In this document: piece after piece, positions 41,921 to 50,171 of the stretch
Numbering within the stretch: the stretch's first letter is position 1
How the letters are laid out: each line of letters starts with the position of its first letter
Source: Cohaesibacter sp.
GTDB lineage: Bacteria; Pseudomonadota; Alphaproteobacteria; Rhizobiales; Cohaesibacteraceae
DNA: 60,045 nt
NCBI GenBank assembly: GCA_025800105.1
Contig: JAOXSG010000803.1
Coordinates: 1 to 60,045 of the forward strand
Direction: 5' to 3'
The notes under the pieces: generated by a model
What the model saw: only the letters and a program-made list of their open reading frames with translations
What the model was told of the DNA's origin: nothing
The model's database searches: none
Program-made: the position numbers and the translations under genes

Positions 41921-44076
41921 AGACGTTCCTCGATGTTGATTTGACAGCGGATCAAGGCGTCAACCGCTATAGCGCCTTTGCCTTGCTCTCTGACAATCAG
42001 CGGATTGACATCAAGCTCTTGCAGCGTTTCTGCTGTGCTAAGGGCATAATCGGCAACGGCCTGAATGGCCTTTATTGCGCCCTCTATGTCTGCCAGTGGT
42101 CGATTGCGATAGCCGGTTAGCAATTGCGCCGTTTTGAGTGAAGATAGCGCATGGCGGATCTCCTGTGGTGATGTGGGGAGAAGGAGCGTCTGGCTGTCTT
42201 TTAGAAGATCAACCAATATACCGCCAGCGCCGATCACCAAATGCAGGCCGAATTGCGGATCTCGATTGATGCCAACAATCAATTCGGCGACGCCATCGTC
42301 AATCATGGTCTCAATCAAAAAGTGAGAGCCTAAATGTGCCATTTGATCATAGGCATCCAAGAGCTCAGATGGTGTTTTCAGATTGACAGCAACCCCGCCG
42401 ATATCGCTTTTATGGGCCACTTCATCGCTGACAAGTTTCAGCACAAGGGGATATCCAATCATGTCAGCCTGTCGTTGTGTCTCTTCTTTCGATGTGACAA
42501 TGGCGCGGCTGGGCAGGGGCAAACCATAGGCGGCCAGCAGACTTTTTGCCTCATTCTCATTGAGCAAGTGTGTGCCATCAATCTTTGATTGTGCAAGAGA
42601 TGTGACGGGGTGAAGGGGGGCGGCGGCTGGCCGGTTCCAGGCCTCGGCAATAAAGGCCGCGGCTTCCATGGCATCAAAGGCTTCATCGGTGCCATGGAAA
42701 GGGACTATTCCCTGTTCAATCAAATCTTGTGCATGCTCTTCCGGGCAATTTTCCGGCACAGTGGCAAGGATGGCCGCTTTCTGGCCCGTTTGGTTTGAGG
42801 CTGTGACCAGTGCTTTCACTGCGGCTTGCCATTCGCGATCGTGGCAGCGATCGAGACGGGGAAAATCAATCACGAGAAGGCTGAGATCAAAGCCACACTC
42901 CATCATGGCGGTGAAGGTCTTGGTGCTGGCTTGTTCATTCCCCCAGATGAAGGTGTGATAATCGAGGGGATTTGCCACGGTAACCAAATCAGACAGGGTT
43001 GCCTTCACCCTTTGTCTTTCTGGCTCCGTTAAGGGGCGAAAGTCAATGTTGCGGCCTTCTGCGCAATCTGCCAGCAGGCTCGCTTCGCCCCCAGAGCAAC
43101 TCATAGAGCATATCGAGCGTCCTGAAAGCGGGCCATGGATATGTAGCAATTTCAGGCTTTCTAAAAAGGCGGGAATGGTGTCCAGCCTTGCAAGGCCAAG
43201 TCGTTTGAAGAAGGCATCGGCCAAGGCATCCTTACCCGCCAATGAGGCCGTATGAGACATGGTAAGGGCTTGGGCTGCATCGGATTTTCCCATTTTCAGC
43301 ACCACCACCGGGATTTTCTTCTCCCGTGCTTTTTGTGCCATGCTTTCAAAGGCCTGAAGATTATCAATGCCTTCAATATGCAGGCCAATCGCTGTGACGC
43401 GCGGATCATCCATAATGGCTGAGGTTAGCTCTGAGAGCCCGGTTTGGGCCTGATTGCCGACCGCCAGCATATAAGAGATTGGCAATCCGCGCTTTTGCAT
43501 GGTCATATTCATGGCCATATTGGAAGATTGAGTGAGAATGGCCACGCCCTTATCCACTGCCTTGCCGCCATTTTGATCGGGCCAGAGCAGGGCGCCGTCC
43601 AGATAATTGATGACGCCATAACAGTTCGGGCCGATCAGGGGCATGTCACCGGCTGCTTCGATCAGACGGGTTTGCAGGCTGGCGCCTTCGCCTGTCTCAG
43701 AATCAGCTTCTAAAAAGCCGGAGGCATAACAGACCACGCCACCGGCTCCCACTTGGGATAGGGTTTTGACAATGTCGATGGTTAAATAGCGATTGACCCC
43801 TAAAAAGGCGGCATCCGGTGGTGCGGGAAGGTCTTCTATGGTGCGAAAGCAAGGATATCCATGCATTTCGAGCTTTGTTGGATGGACGGGCCAGATCTCT
43901 CCTTCATAGCCCATTCTTTTGCTTTGTCTTATGGCTTCTGCTGCTTCCTTGCCGCCAAAGAAGGCAATGGATTTGGGGCGTAACACGCGGTCCAATCTGT
44001 CCGTTTTTTGGTCAAAAGAGTTGGTTTTCTGTATGTTGCCAGTTTGTGTGCTACCTGTCTGTGTGCTTGTTGTCAT
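41917..44076 (-). CDS. ADP-forming acyl-CoA synthetase (acetate-CoA ligase family)
   Basis: 719 residues with the fused nucleotide-diphosphate-forming acyl-CoA synthetase plan: CoA-binding domain (IAFFGGKEAAEAIRQSKRMGYEGEIWPVHP), succinyl-CoA-ligase-like domains (AILTQSSNMAMNM; SMSCSGGEASLLAD) and a C-terminal ATP-grasp (about 500-715: YPLVLKLVSDEVAHKSDIGGVAVNL; LIVGINRDPQFGLHLVIGAGGILVDLL). It is coupled to the CaiD-like gene and 3 bp after the acyl-CoA dehydrogenase gene. By context it may activate gamma-butyrobetaine, crotonobetaine or carnitine, in place of the AMP-forming CaiC. Confidence 0.88.
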   Translation of the reverse strand: MTTSTQTGSTQTGNIQKTNSFDQKTDRLDRVLRPKSIAFFGGKEAAEAIRQSKRMGYEGEIWPVHPTKLEMHGYPCFRTIEDLPAPPDAAFLGVNRYLTIDIVKTLSQVGAGGVVCYASGFLEADSETGEGASLQTRLIEAAGDMPLIGPNCYGVINYLDGALLWPDQNGGKAVDKGVAILTQSSNMAMNMTMQKRGLPISYMLAVGNQAQTGLSELTSAIMDDPRVTAIGLHIEGIDNLQAFESMAQKAREKKIPVVVLKMGKSDAAQALTMSHTASLAGKDALADAFFKRLGLARLDTIPAFLESLKLLHIHGPLSGRSICSMSCSGGEASLLADCAEGRNIDFRPLTEPERQRVKATLSDLVTVANPLDYHTFIWGNEQASTKTFTAMMECGFDLSLLVIDFPRLDRCHDREWQAAVKALVTASNQTGQKAAILATVPENCPEEHAQDLIEQGIVPFHGTDEAFDAMEAAAFIAEAWNRPAAAPLHPVTSLAQSKIDGTHLLNENEAKSLLAAYGLPLPSRAIVTSKEETQRQADMIGYPLVLKLVSDEVAHKSDIGGVAVNLKTPSELLDAYDQMAHLGSHFLIETMIDDGVAELIVGINRDPQFGLHLVIGAGGILVDLLKDSQTLLLPTSPQEIRHALSSLKTAQLLTGYRNRPLADIEGAIKAIQAVADYALSTAETLQELDVNPLIVREQGKGAIAVDALIRCQINIEERL

Positions 44077-44079
44077 GGA

Positions 44080-45240
44080 TCAGGCTCCCAATGGTCGCAG
44101 TAAGTCACGTCCGATAATATGGCGCTGGATTTCAGATGTTCCGTCCCAGATGCGTTCCACCCGTGCATCACGCCAAAACCGCTCCAGTGGCAAATCATCC
44201 ATCAATCCCATGCCGCCATGAATTTGAATGGCTTCATCCGTGACTTTGGCCAGCATTTCCGTTGAAAATAGTTTGGCAGATGAAATCTCCCGGTTGGCAG
44301 GCAAGCCTTGATCCAGTCGCCAAGCGGCAGAGAGGGTGAGATAATCCGAGGCATCAATCTCGGTGATCATATCGGCCAGTTTGAAGGAAATGCCCTGAAA
44401 TTTGCCGATTGGTTGACCGAATTGTTTGCGTTCAGCTGCATATTTGAGTGCATAATCAAAGACGCGACGGGCACGGCCAACGCTCATGGCCGCCACCGTC
44501 ACCCGTGTGGCATAGAGCCATTCATTCATCACGGCAAAGCCGCCATCGATCTCTCCCAGCACTTGCGCATCTGGCAGGCGGCATTCATCAAAGGCGAGGA
44601 TATAATTGAGATATCCCTTGTGTGAGATGGAATTGTAACCCGGCAAGACTTCAAAACCCGGCATATCACGATCGACCAGAAAGGTGGTGATTTTCTTTTT
44701 GGGGCCGTGCGGGGTTTCCTCTTCGCCAGTGGCAACAAAGACAATGAAGAAGTCCGCATGTTCAGCCCCGGAGATGAAATGTTTGGTGCCATTGATCACC
44801 CAGTCGCCGCCATCGCGCCGGGCGCTGCACTTCATGCCGCGCACGTCTGATCCTGCGTCAGGCTCGGTCATGGCCAGCGCATCCAGTTTTTCCCCTTTGA
44901 TTGCTGGCTCAAGATAGCGTTGGCGCTGTTCTTCATTGCAGGCCATCAGAATATTTTGCGGACGTCCCCAAAAATGATTGAGCGCCATCGATGTTCGGCC
45001 CAATTCGCGCTCCAGCAAGGCCAGATCAAGATGATTGAGTCCGCCGCCTCCCACTTCAATGGGGAAATTGGGGGCATAAAAGCCGAGATCCAGAACTTTT
45101 TGCTTAATCTCATTACCAAGCTCAATTGGCACTGAGCCACTTTTCTCCACCTGTTCTTCAAGCGGATAGAGCTCATTTTCGACGAATGATCGTACCGTCT
45201 CGACAATCATGTCCTGTTCTTGCGTCAAGCCAAAATGCAT
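44080..45240 (-). CDS. acyl-CoA dehydrogenase (CaiA-like context)
   Basis: 386-residue ACAD. MTEPDAGSDVRGMKCSARR, RKQFGQPIGKFQGISFKLAD and a C-terminal IHGGMGLMDDLPLERFWRDARVERIWDGTSEIQRHI. In the last motif the usual YEGT Glu is Asp (WDGTSEIQ), a variant seen in some ACAD subfamilies. First gene of the three-gene unit, divergent from the second GlxA-type regulator. The probable role is dehydrogenation of gamma-butyrobetainyl-CoA to crotonobetainyl-CoA in an aerobic host; reduction as in CaiA is possible. Confidence 0.87.
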   Translation of the reverse strand: MHFGLTQEQDMIVETVRSFVENELYPLEEQVEKSGSVPIELGNEIKQKVLDLGFYAPNFPIEVGGGGLNHLDLALLERELGRTSMALNHFWGRPQNILMACNEEQRQRYLEPAIKGEKLDALAMTEPDAGSDVRGMKCSARRDGGDWVINGTKHFISGAEHADFFIVFVATGEEETPHGPKKKITTFLVDRDMPGFEVLPGYNSISHKGYLNYILAFDECRLPDAQVLGEIDGGFAVMNEWLYATRVTVAAMSVGRARRVFDYALKYAAERKQFGQPIGKFQGISFKLADMITEIDASDYLTLSAAWRLDQGLPANREISSAKLFSTEMLAKVTDEAIQIHGGMGLMDDLPLERFWRDARVERIWDGTSEIQRHIIGRDLLRPLGA

Positions 45241-45280
45241 CGCAGCCCGTCCTCCTTCAAACCGTGATGTGCCTGTTTTG

Positions 45281-45369
45281 AGTGAGAGAAAAGGAGAGGG
45301 GCAGGCTCTTTCAAGCTTATTGAGCTTATGGATTATTCAGATGCTGCTGTCCTCTTTGTTTCTCTCACT
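45281..45369. promoter_or_regulatory. inverted 11-mer pair in divergent promoter region
   Basis: AGTGAGAGAAA (45281-45291) and its perfect inverse TTTCTCTCACT (45359-45369), centres 78 bp apart, in the region between the acyl-CoA dehydrogenase gene and the second GlxA-type regulator. Possibly operator half-sites for that regulator with DNA looping; chance cannot be excluded. Confidence 0.4.
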
Positions 45370-45467
45370 ATGAGAGGCATAGGCTATCGACAGATTTTAT
45401 GCTTAAATTTACAATTATCGACGGTAAACATGCTTTATTCGCCATAAAAGCGACGGGGAAATATCAG

Positions 45468-46406
45468 ATGCGACATTTTGTCTTTTTGCTATTTGATCAT
45501 TTCAGCAATCTTTGTCTTGCCAATGCAATTGAGCCTTTGCGTGCGGCCAATATGAAGGCGGGAGCACAATTGTATCGTTGGTCGCTTGTCTCGCCCACGG
45601 GCGGGATGGTCACCAGTTCTAGCGGGCTGGAGTTGAATGTTGATCATTCGCTGGATGATGTGCCGCAGGCGGATATCTTTTTTGCCATGCCCTCTTATCA
45701 ATATCGAACTCTTGTGCAGCCGGAGATCCTGCGTGCGCTTCGCTTTGTTGCCAGCAAAGGGGTGATTATGGGCGGACTTGATTGCGGTAGCCATTTACTG
45801 GCGAAGGCTGGGTTGTTGGACAGCTATCGCGCCACCATTCATTGGGAAGAAATTGACTTGTTCGAAGAGCGTTTTTTGGATGTTGAGGTGGTGGTGGATC
45901 GTTTTGTGATTGATCGGGACAGGATAACTTCAGGGGGTGGCACCACGACACTTGATTTGATGCTGCGTTTGATCAGAGAGCATCATGGGGCTCTGCTTGC
46001 CAATGAAGTGGCCGGGGTCTTTGTTTATGGTCATGAACGCCCACCGAGTGATCCGCAATGGATAACCCCTACGGATTCTCTGGCGCGCAAAGATCCGGCG
46101 CTATCCCGTATTTTGACCTTGATGGTTAAAAGCCTTGAACAACCTGTGCCTATTGCGCATCTGGCTAAAAAGTCCGGCACCAGTCAAAGGGCTTTGGAGC
46201 GCTTGTTTCAGGATCGTTTTCAGACAACGCCATCGCGCTATTATCAGCATTTGCGTTTGTCAAAAGCGCGAGGGCTTTTGATGGAATCGCGCCTCTCTGT
46301 TGGGGAAATTGCGGTGCGGGCTGGCTATCGAAGCACGGTTGCTTTCACACGAGCATTTAAAAAGGAATTTGGCATTCAACCAAGCCGCCTTAGACTCATT
46401 CGCTAA
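45468..46406 (+). CDS. GlxA/CdhR-type AraC-family regulator (second copy)
   Basis: 312 residues from ATG 45468. This start was chosen because it aligns with the N-terminus of the first copy (MRHFVFLLFDHFSNLCLANAIEPLRAAN against MQSLFRFCFILFDGFSNM); the frame stays open 23 codons upstream. DJ-1/PfpI-like domain with GGLDCGSHLLAKAGLL (a Cys where the first copy has Thr), then an AraC domain (IAHLAKKSGTSQRALERLFQDRF; VGEIAVRAGYRSTVAFTRAFKKEFG). Divergent from acd-acs-caiD and probably its activator. Confidence 0.9.
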   Translation: MRHFVFLLFDHFSNLCLANAIEPLRAANMKAGAQLYRWSLVSPTGGMVTSSSGLELNVDHSLDDVPQADIFFAMPSYQYRTLVQPEILRALRFVASKGVIMGGLDCGSHLLAKAGLLDSYRATIHWEEIDLFEERFLDVEVVVDRFVIDRDRITSGGGTTTLDLMLRLIREHHGALLANEVAGVFVYGHERPPSDPQWITPTDSLARKDPALSRILTLMVKSLEQPVPIAHLAKKSGTSQRALERLFQDRFQTTPSRYYQHLRLSKARGLLMESRLSVGEIAVRAGYRSTVAFTRAFKKEFGIQPSRLRLIR

Positions 46407-46451
46407 CTATGCTTGTGCGCCACATGCAATTGCGCAAGCGCCGCAAAGCCA

Positions 46452-46487
46452 ACAAAAAAGGCCTTCTGAACTTAATCAGAAGACCTT
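46452..46487 (-). terminator. intrinsic terminator of tRNA-Asn, left copy
   Basis: On the reverse strand, stem GGTCTTCTGA / TCAGAAGGCC (one U-G pair) with a TTAAGT loop, followed by TTTTTTG. It starts 4 bp after the tRNA 3' CCA. Confidence 0.9.
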
Positions 46488-46491
46488 AATA

Positions 46492-46567
46492 TGGCTCCCC
46501 AGGCCGGACTCGAACCAGCGACCCAGCGATTAACAGTCGCTTGCTCTACCAACTGAGCTACTGGGGA
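46492..46567 (-). tRNA. tRNA-Asn (GUU)
   Basis: 76 nt including an encoded CCA. Acceptor stem TCCCCAG / CTGGGGA with discriminator G; D-arm AGCTCAGTTGGTAGAGC; anticodon loop CTGTTAA with GTT anticodon; T-arm GGTTCGAGTCC. All four arms close. Confidence 0.97.
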
Positions 46568-46698
46568 AAACTCTTGAACTGCTTAAGGCATTTTGTACTG
46601 CCTTAGCGTTGGTGAGGTGGTTTCTAATCCAGTTTGTGCACCTTGCCAACCCCTTCAATGAGAAAATTATAGGGATATTTGAAAAATATCACAAGAAA

Positions 46699-47373
46699 TT
46701 ATCTGAATGCCCTGTCTGTGGGTTCCTGTTTTAGATGAGCTGATAAATGGCCATAGAGGGTCAGCAGATGGAACAGGGTCCAGCAGGCTATGCCGAAAAA
46801 TTTTGCGCTGTCTTCAATATAGACCAGAAGGTCATCAAGGGAATGGAAGACGATATCGACAAAAATCGAGAAGGCAAGGCCTCCTCCGCCCAGAAACAAA
46901 AGCCACCAGTCCTGACGCCAGATAAAGCGCCAATTGGCCAAGACATAAGCAATGGCAAGACCGGCATAAAGACAGATGACCAAAAGCTGTGGCACGCCCA
47001 GATTGGGAAAGGCCCTCTCATGCAGCAGGAACAAGTCGTCCAGTGCTATCCATCCGGTTAGCAAACCTCCGGTAAGGGCCAGTTTCATCAAGGCCTTATT
47101 TTGTTTGGTCGCGAATAACAACAGGGCGGAAAACAAGCAGGTGCTTGCGGTGATCACCCAGAGCAAAATGCCGGTATTGGAGACAAAGCCATAATAGACA
47201 CTGCAACAGGTTGGTGCATATTCAGCGGCGGCCAGACTGTCCAGAAACATCCATTTGGGTTCTGCCCATGGCTGAAGAAAAATAGCTGCAAGATAGAGCG
47301 CGGTTAGGAGCAGAAAAACAAAGCTGACTTGCAGTCTGGTGCGAAGGGGTAATGGATTGGATGGAAGTGACAT
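46699..47373 (-). CDS. hypothetical six-helix membrane protein
   Basis: 224 residues with about six hydrophobic segments (near 14-33, 66-86, 96-110, 130-147, 155-175 and 189-208). Between the first two is AEPKWMFLDSLAAAEYAPTCCSVYYGFVSNTG with paired Cys, and between 110 and 130 IALDDLFLLHERAFPNLG. Acidic residues on both sides (DDLF, DDLL) recur. I do not recognise the family. It lies downstream of the flippase gene on the same strand, separated from it by the MITE-like element, so it may have its own promoter. Short AGG upstream of the ATG. Confidence 0.7.
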   Translation of the reverse strand: MSLPSNPLPLRTRLQVSFVFLLLTALYLAAIFLQPWAEPKWMFLDSLAAAEYAPTCCSVYYGFVSNTGILLWVITASTCLFSALLLFATKQNKALMKLALTGGLLTGWIALDDLFLLHERAFPNLGVPQLLVICLYAGLAIAYVLANWRFIWRQDWWLLFLGGGGLAFSIFVDIVFHSLDDLLVYIEDSAKFFGIACWTLFHLLTLYGHLSAHLKQEPTDRAFR

Positions 47374-47396
47374 AAAAAACCTGTGAATGACGATTA

Positions 47397-47659
47397 GGCT
47401 CAGGACTCATTAATTTAGCCTATTCTGTTTATCTTGAAGTATTCAGATAGAAGAACCAAGAGCAAAATAAGGGTGGTTCCCTTTTTGCAGGTCTTGGTTC
47501 GATAGATGGGTACTTCAAGATAAACCCGAAGGGCGAGGCAGTTTTGCGCAATGACTACGTCGTAAAATCTTGAAAATGAACCACATTGTCGCGATTTTCC
47601 TCCTTGTCCTTGCGCAAAACTGCTCTCGCAGAATGGGCCAAATTAATGGGTCCTGAGCC
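47397..47659. mobile_element. 263-bp MITE-like element with 31-bp terminal inverted repeats and TA flanks
   Basis: The ends 47397-47427 and 47629-47659 are inverted repeats with three mismatches, starting GGCTCAGGAC. Each end is flanked by the dinucleotide TA (47395-47396 and 47660-47661), as expected for a Tc1/mariner-IS630-type target duplication. Inside are two large hairpins. The first has 15-bp arms GTTTATCTTGAAGTA (47427-47441) and its inverse (47511-47525), with further pairing inward (9-bp arms at 47453-47461 and 47492-47500). The second has GCAGTTTTGCGCAA (from about 47539) and its inverse (about 47610-47623). There is no transposase gene. No other copy is in the window. Confidence 0.8.
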
Positions 47660-49020
47660 TAGCTCCAAATGGCACAATTGATGCCAGATTTTTTGCGAGC
47701 GGCGGCCCACATAAAGACCGCTGTGAATGTTGTTGCGCCAAGATAGCCAAGGGCAATCAGGGTTGGGCCGGATAGGCCAAATGGTGCCCATTCAAAGCCA
47801 GCCAGAATCAGCAAGATGGACAGGATCAGCGAGGCAATCAGGGTTTTGGAGACAAAGGCCTGATGGCGCTCCATGCCTAAAATGGCCGGTGTTGGTCCAA
47901 AAATGGCGCGCACCACCATTGTGCCCATGACAATCAGCAAAACAGTTTGGCCTTGCACAAAATCCTTGCCGAACAGGGCGAAAATATAAGGCCCCACGAT
48001 TGCAAGACCCACCCATGCGGCCAGCGCATAAATAAAGGTGATGCGCGTGGCAAGGCGTACCAGTATTTGAGCTTCCTGCTTGTCGCCTGCCTGATTGGCG
48101 GCAAAAACCTTTGGCAGCAAAAGCGAATAGAGCGCGCGCATACCAAAGCCAGCCAATTGGCGAATACGAAAGGCCACATGCAGCATGGCAACCTCAAAAG
48201 GGCTGACAAGCCATGCTGCAAGCAGCATATGGACCTCGATGAAAGTATCCCATAAAAGTGTGATCAACATCCAGTTGGGAGTGATGGACCACCAGTCTTT
48301 TTGAATGTTTTTGTCGGTATCGCCTTCTGTGATGCCATTTTGTTGAAAGGCGGCCTGTCTTGCCCGGATCTGAATAAAAGCAGTGAAGCTATAAATTCCA
48401 AGCGCCAATGCAAATAATATATACAGGCTGGTTTGCGGCCAGATGAACCAGACCACCAATGTTGATGTGAGCATCAGGGTGGGACGAATGAGAATATCAG
48501 GCAATTGCCCCCAATAGGGACGCTCCAATCCCACCAGAATGCTGCCACTCATATAGGTGATGCCCATGGCAATGGCGGTTGGCACTGCAAAGCATAAAAG
48601 CAGCGGATAATGATAGCCGCCCGTATCTGGCACCAGCCATGCGCCCAAAAGCAACAAAGGGGAAAGCACAAGCGCGCAAAGCAGGATCAGCCGCTGGCTA
48701 TATTGGGCAAAGAGAAAGAGGGAGCCTGTTTGATTGGCCGAGCGATATTCCGCTGTCATCATGGTGCCAATTGCGGGAAAACCGAGCGGAAAAATTACTG
48801 ATAACAGCCCAACCATGGCCAGAAAAAGCGAAAAACGCGCCATGGCATCCGCACCCATTTGGCGGGTGATAAACAGCGAGAGCAGAAAAACAAGGCTGGC
48901 ACCAAGGACGCGCGCAATGGTCAGCACTGCCATTTTCGACAGGAGCAGTGTCAACCAGTTATGTTTTCTCATAAAGCGCTGCATCTGATGAAAGGCAGAC
49001 GGCTCGGCTGCCTGCGTCAT
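47659..49020 (-). CDS. polysaccharide flippase (MOP/Wzx-like)
   Basis: 453 residues with about 12-13 membrane segments and the MOP-superfamily start LLSKMAVLTIARVLGASLVFLLSLFITRQMGADAMARFSLFLA. FRIRQLAGFGMRALYSLLLPKVFAANQAGD in the middle is the conserved repeat region of Wzx-like exporters. ATGA overlap with the preceding FemAB-like gene. The stop codon TAG is formed by the TA flank and first G of the MITE-like element, so the native C-terminus may have been longer. It likely translocates a lipid-linked saccharide or peptide precursor across the inner membrane. Confidence 0.85.
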   Translation of the reverse strand: MTQAAEPSAFHQMQRFMRKHNWLTLLLSKMAVLTIARVLGASLVFLLSLFITRQMGADAMARFSLFLAMVGLLSVIFPLGFPAIGTMMTAEYRSANQTGSLFLFAQYSQRLILLCALVLSPLLLLGAWLVPDTGGYHYPLLLCFAVPTAIAMGITYMSGSILVGLERPYWGQLPDILIRPTLMLTSTLVVWFIWPQTSLYILFALALGIYSFTAFIQIRARQAAFQQNGITEGDTDKNIQKDWWSITPNWMLITLLWDTFIEVHMLLAAWLVSPFEVAMLHVAFRIRQLAGFGMRALYSLLLPKVFAANQAGDKQEAQILVRLATRITFIYALAAWVGLAIVGPYIFALFGKDFVQGQTVLLIVMGTMVVRAIFGPTPAILGMERHQAFVSKTLIASLILSILLILAGFEWAPFGLSGPTLIALGYLGATTFTAVFMWAAARKKSGINCAIWS

Positions 49021-50171
49021 TGACCATGCGCCCCCAAACCAAGTCGCTCCATAAGGCGGACTTTTAGCCCGTGCAGATTATAGCGGATCACCCCCTGATA
49101 GCGGCGGATGAAATAGAGCAATTTGCACAAAATTTTGGTCTTTAACGTGGCGGTATAATGGTAATAGGGCGGCGTGATAGCAATCTTGCCTTCCTTGCCG
49201 ACAAAACTGCGCTTAAACTGGTGCAAAGGACTGCTTTCATCGGCACCACCAAGGTCATACCAGTCAATACGCGGATTTTTGAGCAAAAGTTTCATGACGG
49301 CCCAATGCATGACATAGCCAGCTTTTAGTGGCAAAGCACGATCCGATGTCGCTCCATAGAGATAGACGGCCCGATCGCCCGACATATCAATAACGGCACA
49401 GGCGACAGGTTCGCCGTCTTTTTCAACCATCACGTAATCGGGTTGCAAATAGGTCTCTTTGGTGACGGAAAGGGCCTCCAAGGTATCAATGGCCGAGGCA
49501 TCATGAAAATTCTTGCGCTCCAGCATGGCTTCATAAAGCGGCATGAAAGCCTCAAAGCCTTCTTCGCCCTTTAATTCACGCACGGTCAGATTGTTCTTTT
49601 CGGCCTTTTTGAGATTGTATCGCCATTTTTGTAGCAAGCTGGCGCGGGCATCGGCTTCGCTATGCTGGCAATTGACAAAATAGCGATTGGGCGAGGTCAG
49701 GCTTTCACCGGCTTCAAAGCCGCAAGCCTGATAGGTCTCTTCGGAAATATCCGCAAAATCGGGATCAGCAAAGGGAAAGACCGAGAAGATATAACCGCGT
49801 TGATGGGCATAAAGGTCCACCAGATGCTCAAGCGCCAGTTTCAGGATTTGTGGATCGGGCTTTTTATCTGCCCGACGCCATAATGGCCCCCATTTGGTCA
49901 CGGCCAAACCGCTTTTGAGCATTGGCAAATGCTTCAACATCACAGCGGCGGCTGCGACAAGCTTGCCATTTTGGTAAAAGGCAATGCGCTCCAGACAATC
50001 GCCTTGCCAGCGGTGAGCGTTGAAAATCTGTGTTTGTTCATGCAGCACATCAACAAAGGGAGCCAGCATCGAATCCCAGTCCTGTTCGTTCACAAAACAG
50101 GCCTGAAGCGACGTGCCAGTGTCTTGAATAATGGGGTTTGATACATCATCCATGGATTGAACCAGTTTCAT
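49017..50171 (-). CDS. FemAB/GNAT-fold aminoacyl- or acyltransferase
   Basis: 384 residues from ATG 50171, which overlaps the ATP-grasp stop (ATGA) and follows AAGGAG. FemAB-type features: QKWRYNLKKAEKNNLTVRELKGEEGFEAFMPLYEAMLERKNF, then MVEKDGEPVACAVIDMSGDRAVYLYGATSDRALPLKAGYVMHWAVMKLL and WYDLGGADESSPLHQFKRSFVGKEGKI. This matches the lipid II:glycine glycyltransferase-like/BioF2-like domain often found in envelope-polymer operons. It probably adds an amino acid or acyl group to a surface precursor. The acceptor is unknown. Confidence 0.82.
   Translation of the reverse strand: MKLVQSMDDVSNPIIQDTGTSLQACFVNEQDWDSMLAPFVDVLHEQTQIFNAHRWQGDCLERIAFYQNGKLVAAAAVMLKHLPMLKSGLAVTKWGPLWRRADKKPDPQILKLALEHLVDLYAHQRGYIFSVFPFADPDFADISEETYQACGFEAGESLTSPNRYFVNCQHSEADARASLLQKWRYNLKKAEKNNLTVRELKGEEGFEAFMPLYEAMLERKNFHDASAIDTLEALSVTKETYLQPDYVMVEKDGEPVACAVIDMSGDRAVYLYGATSDRALPLKAGYVMHWAVMKLLLKNPRIDWYDLGGADESSPLHQFKRSFVGKEGKIAITPPYYHYTATLKTKILCKLLYFIRRYQGVIRYNLHGLKVRLMERLGLGAHGQ

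Larger units (their letters stand above)
46452..46589. repeat. tRNA-Asn direct repeat, left copy
   Basis: About 138 bp covering the terminator, tRNA-Asn and upstream leader. It is repeated in the same orientation at 59908-60045 with only a few differences (terminator stem bases and one missing T in the leader). The right copy is cut by the window end, so the repeat may be longer. Confidence 0.85.

Noticed and set aside
47555-47791. Reverse-strand frame of 78 codons across the MITE border
   Set aside because: It lies within the flippase gene in another frame and then crosses the hairpin element; its coding appearance comes from the repeat structure.
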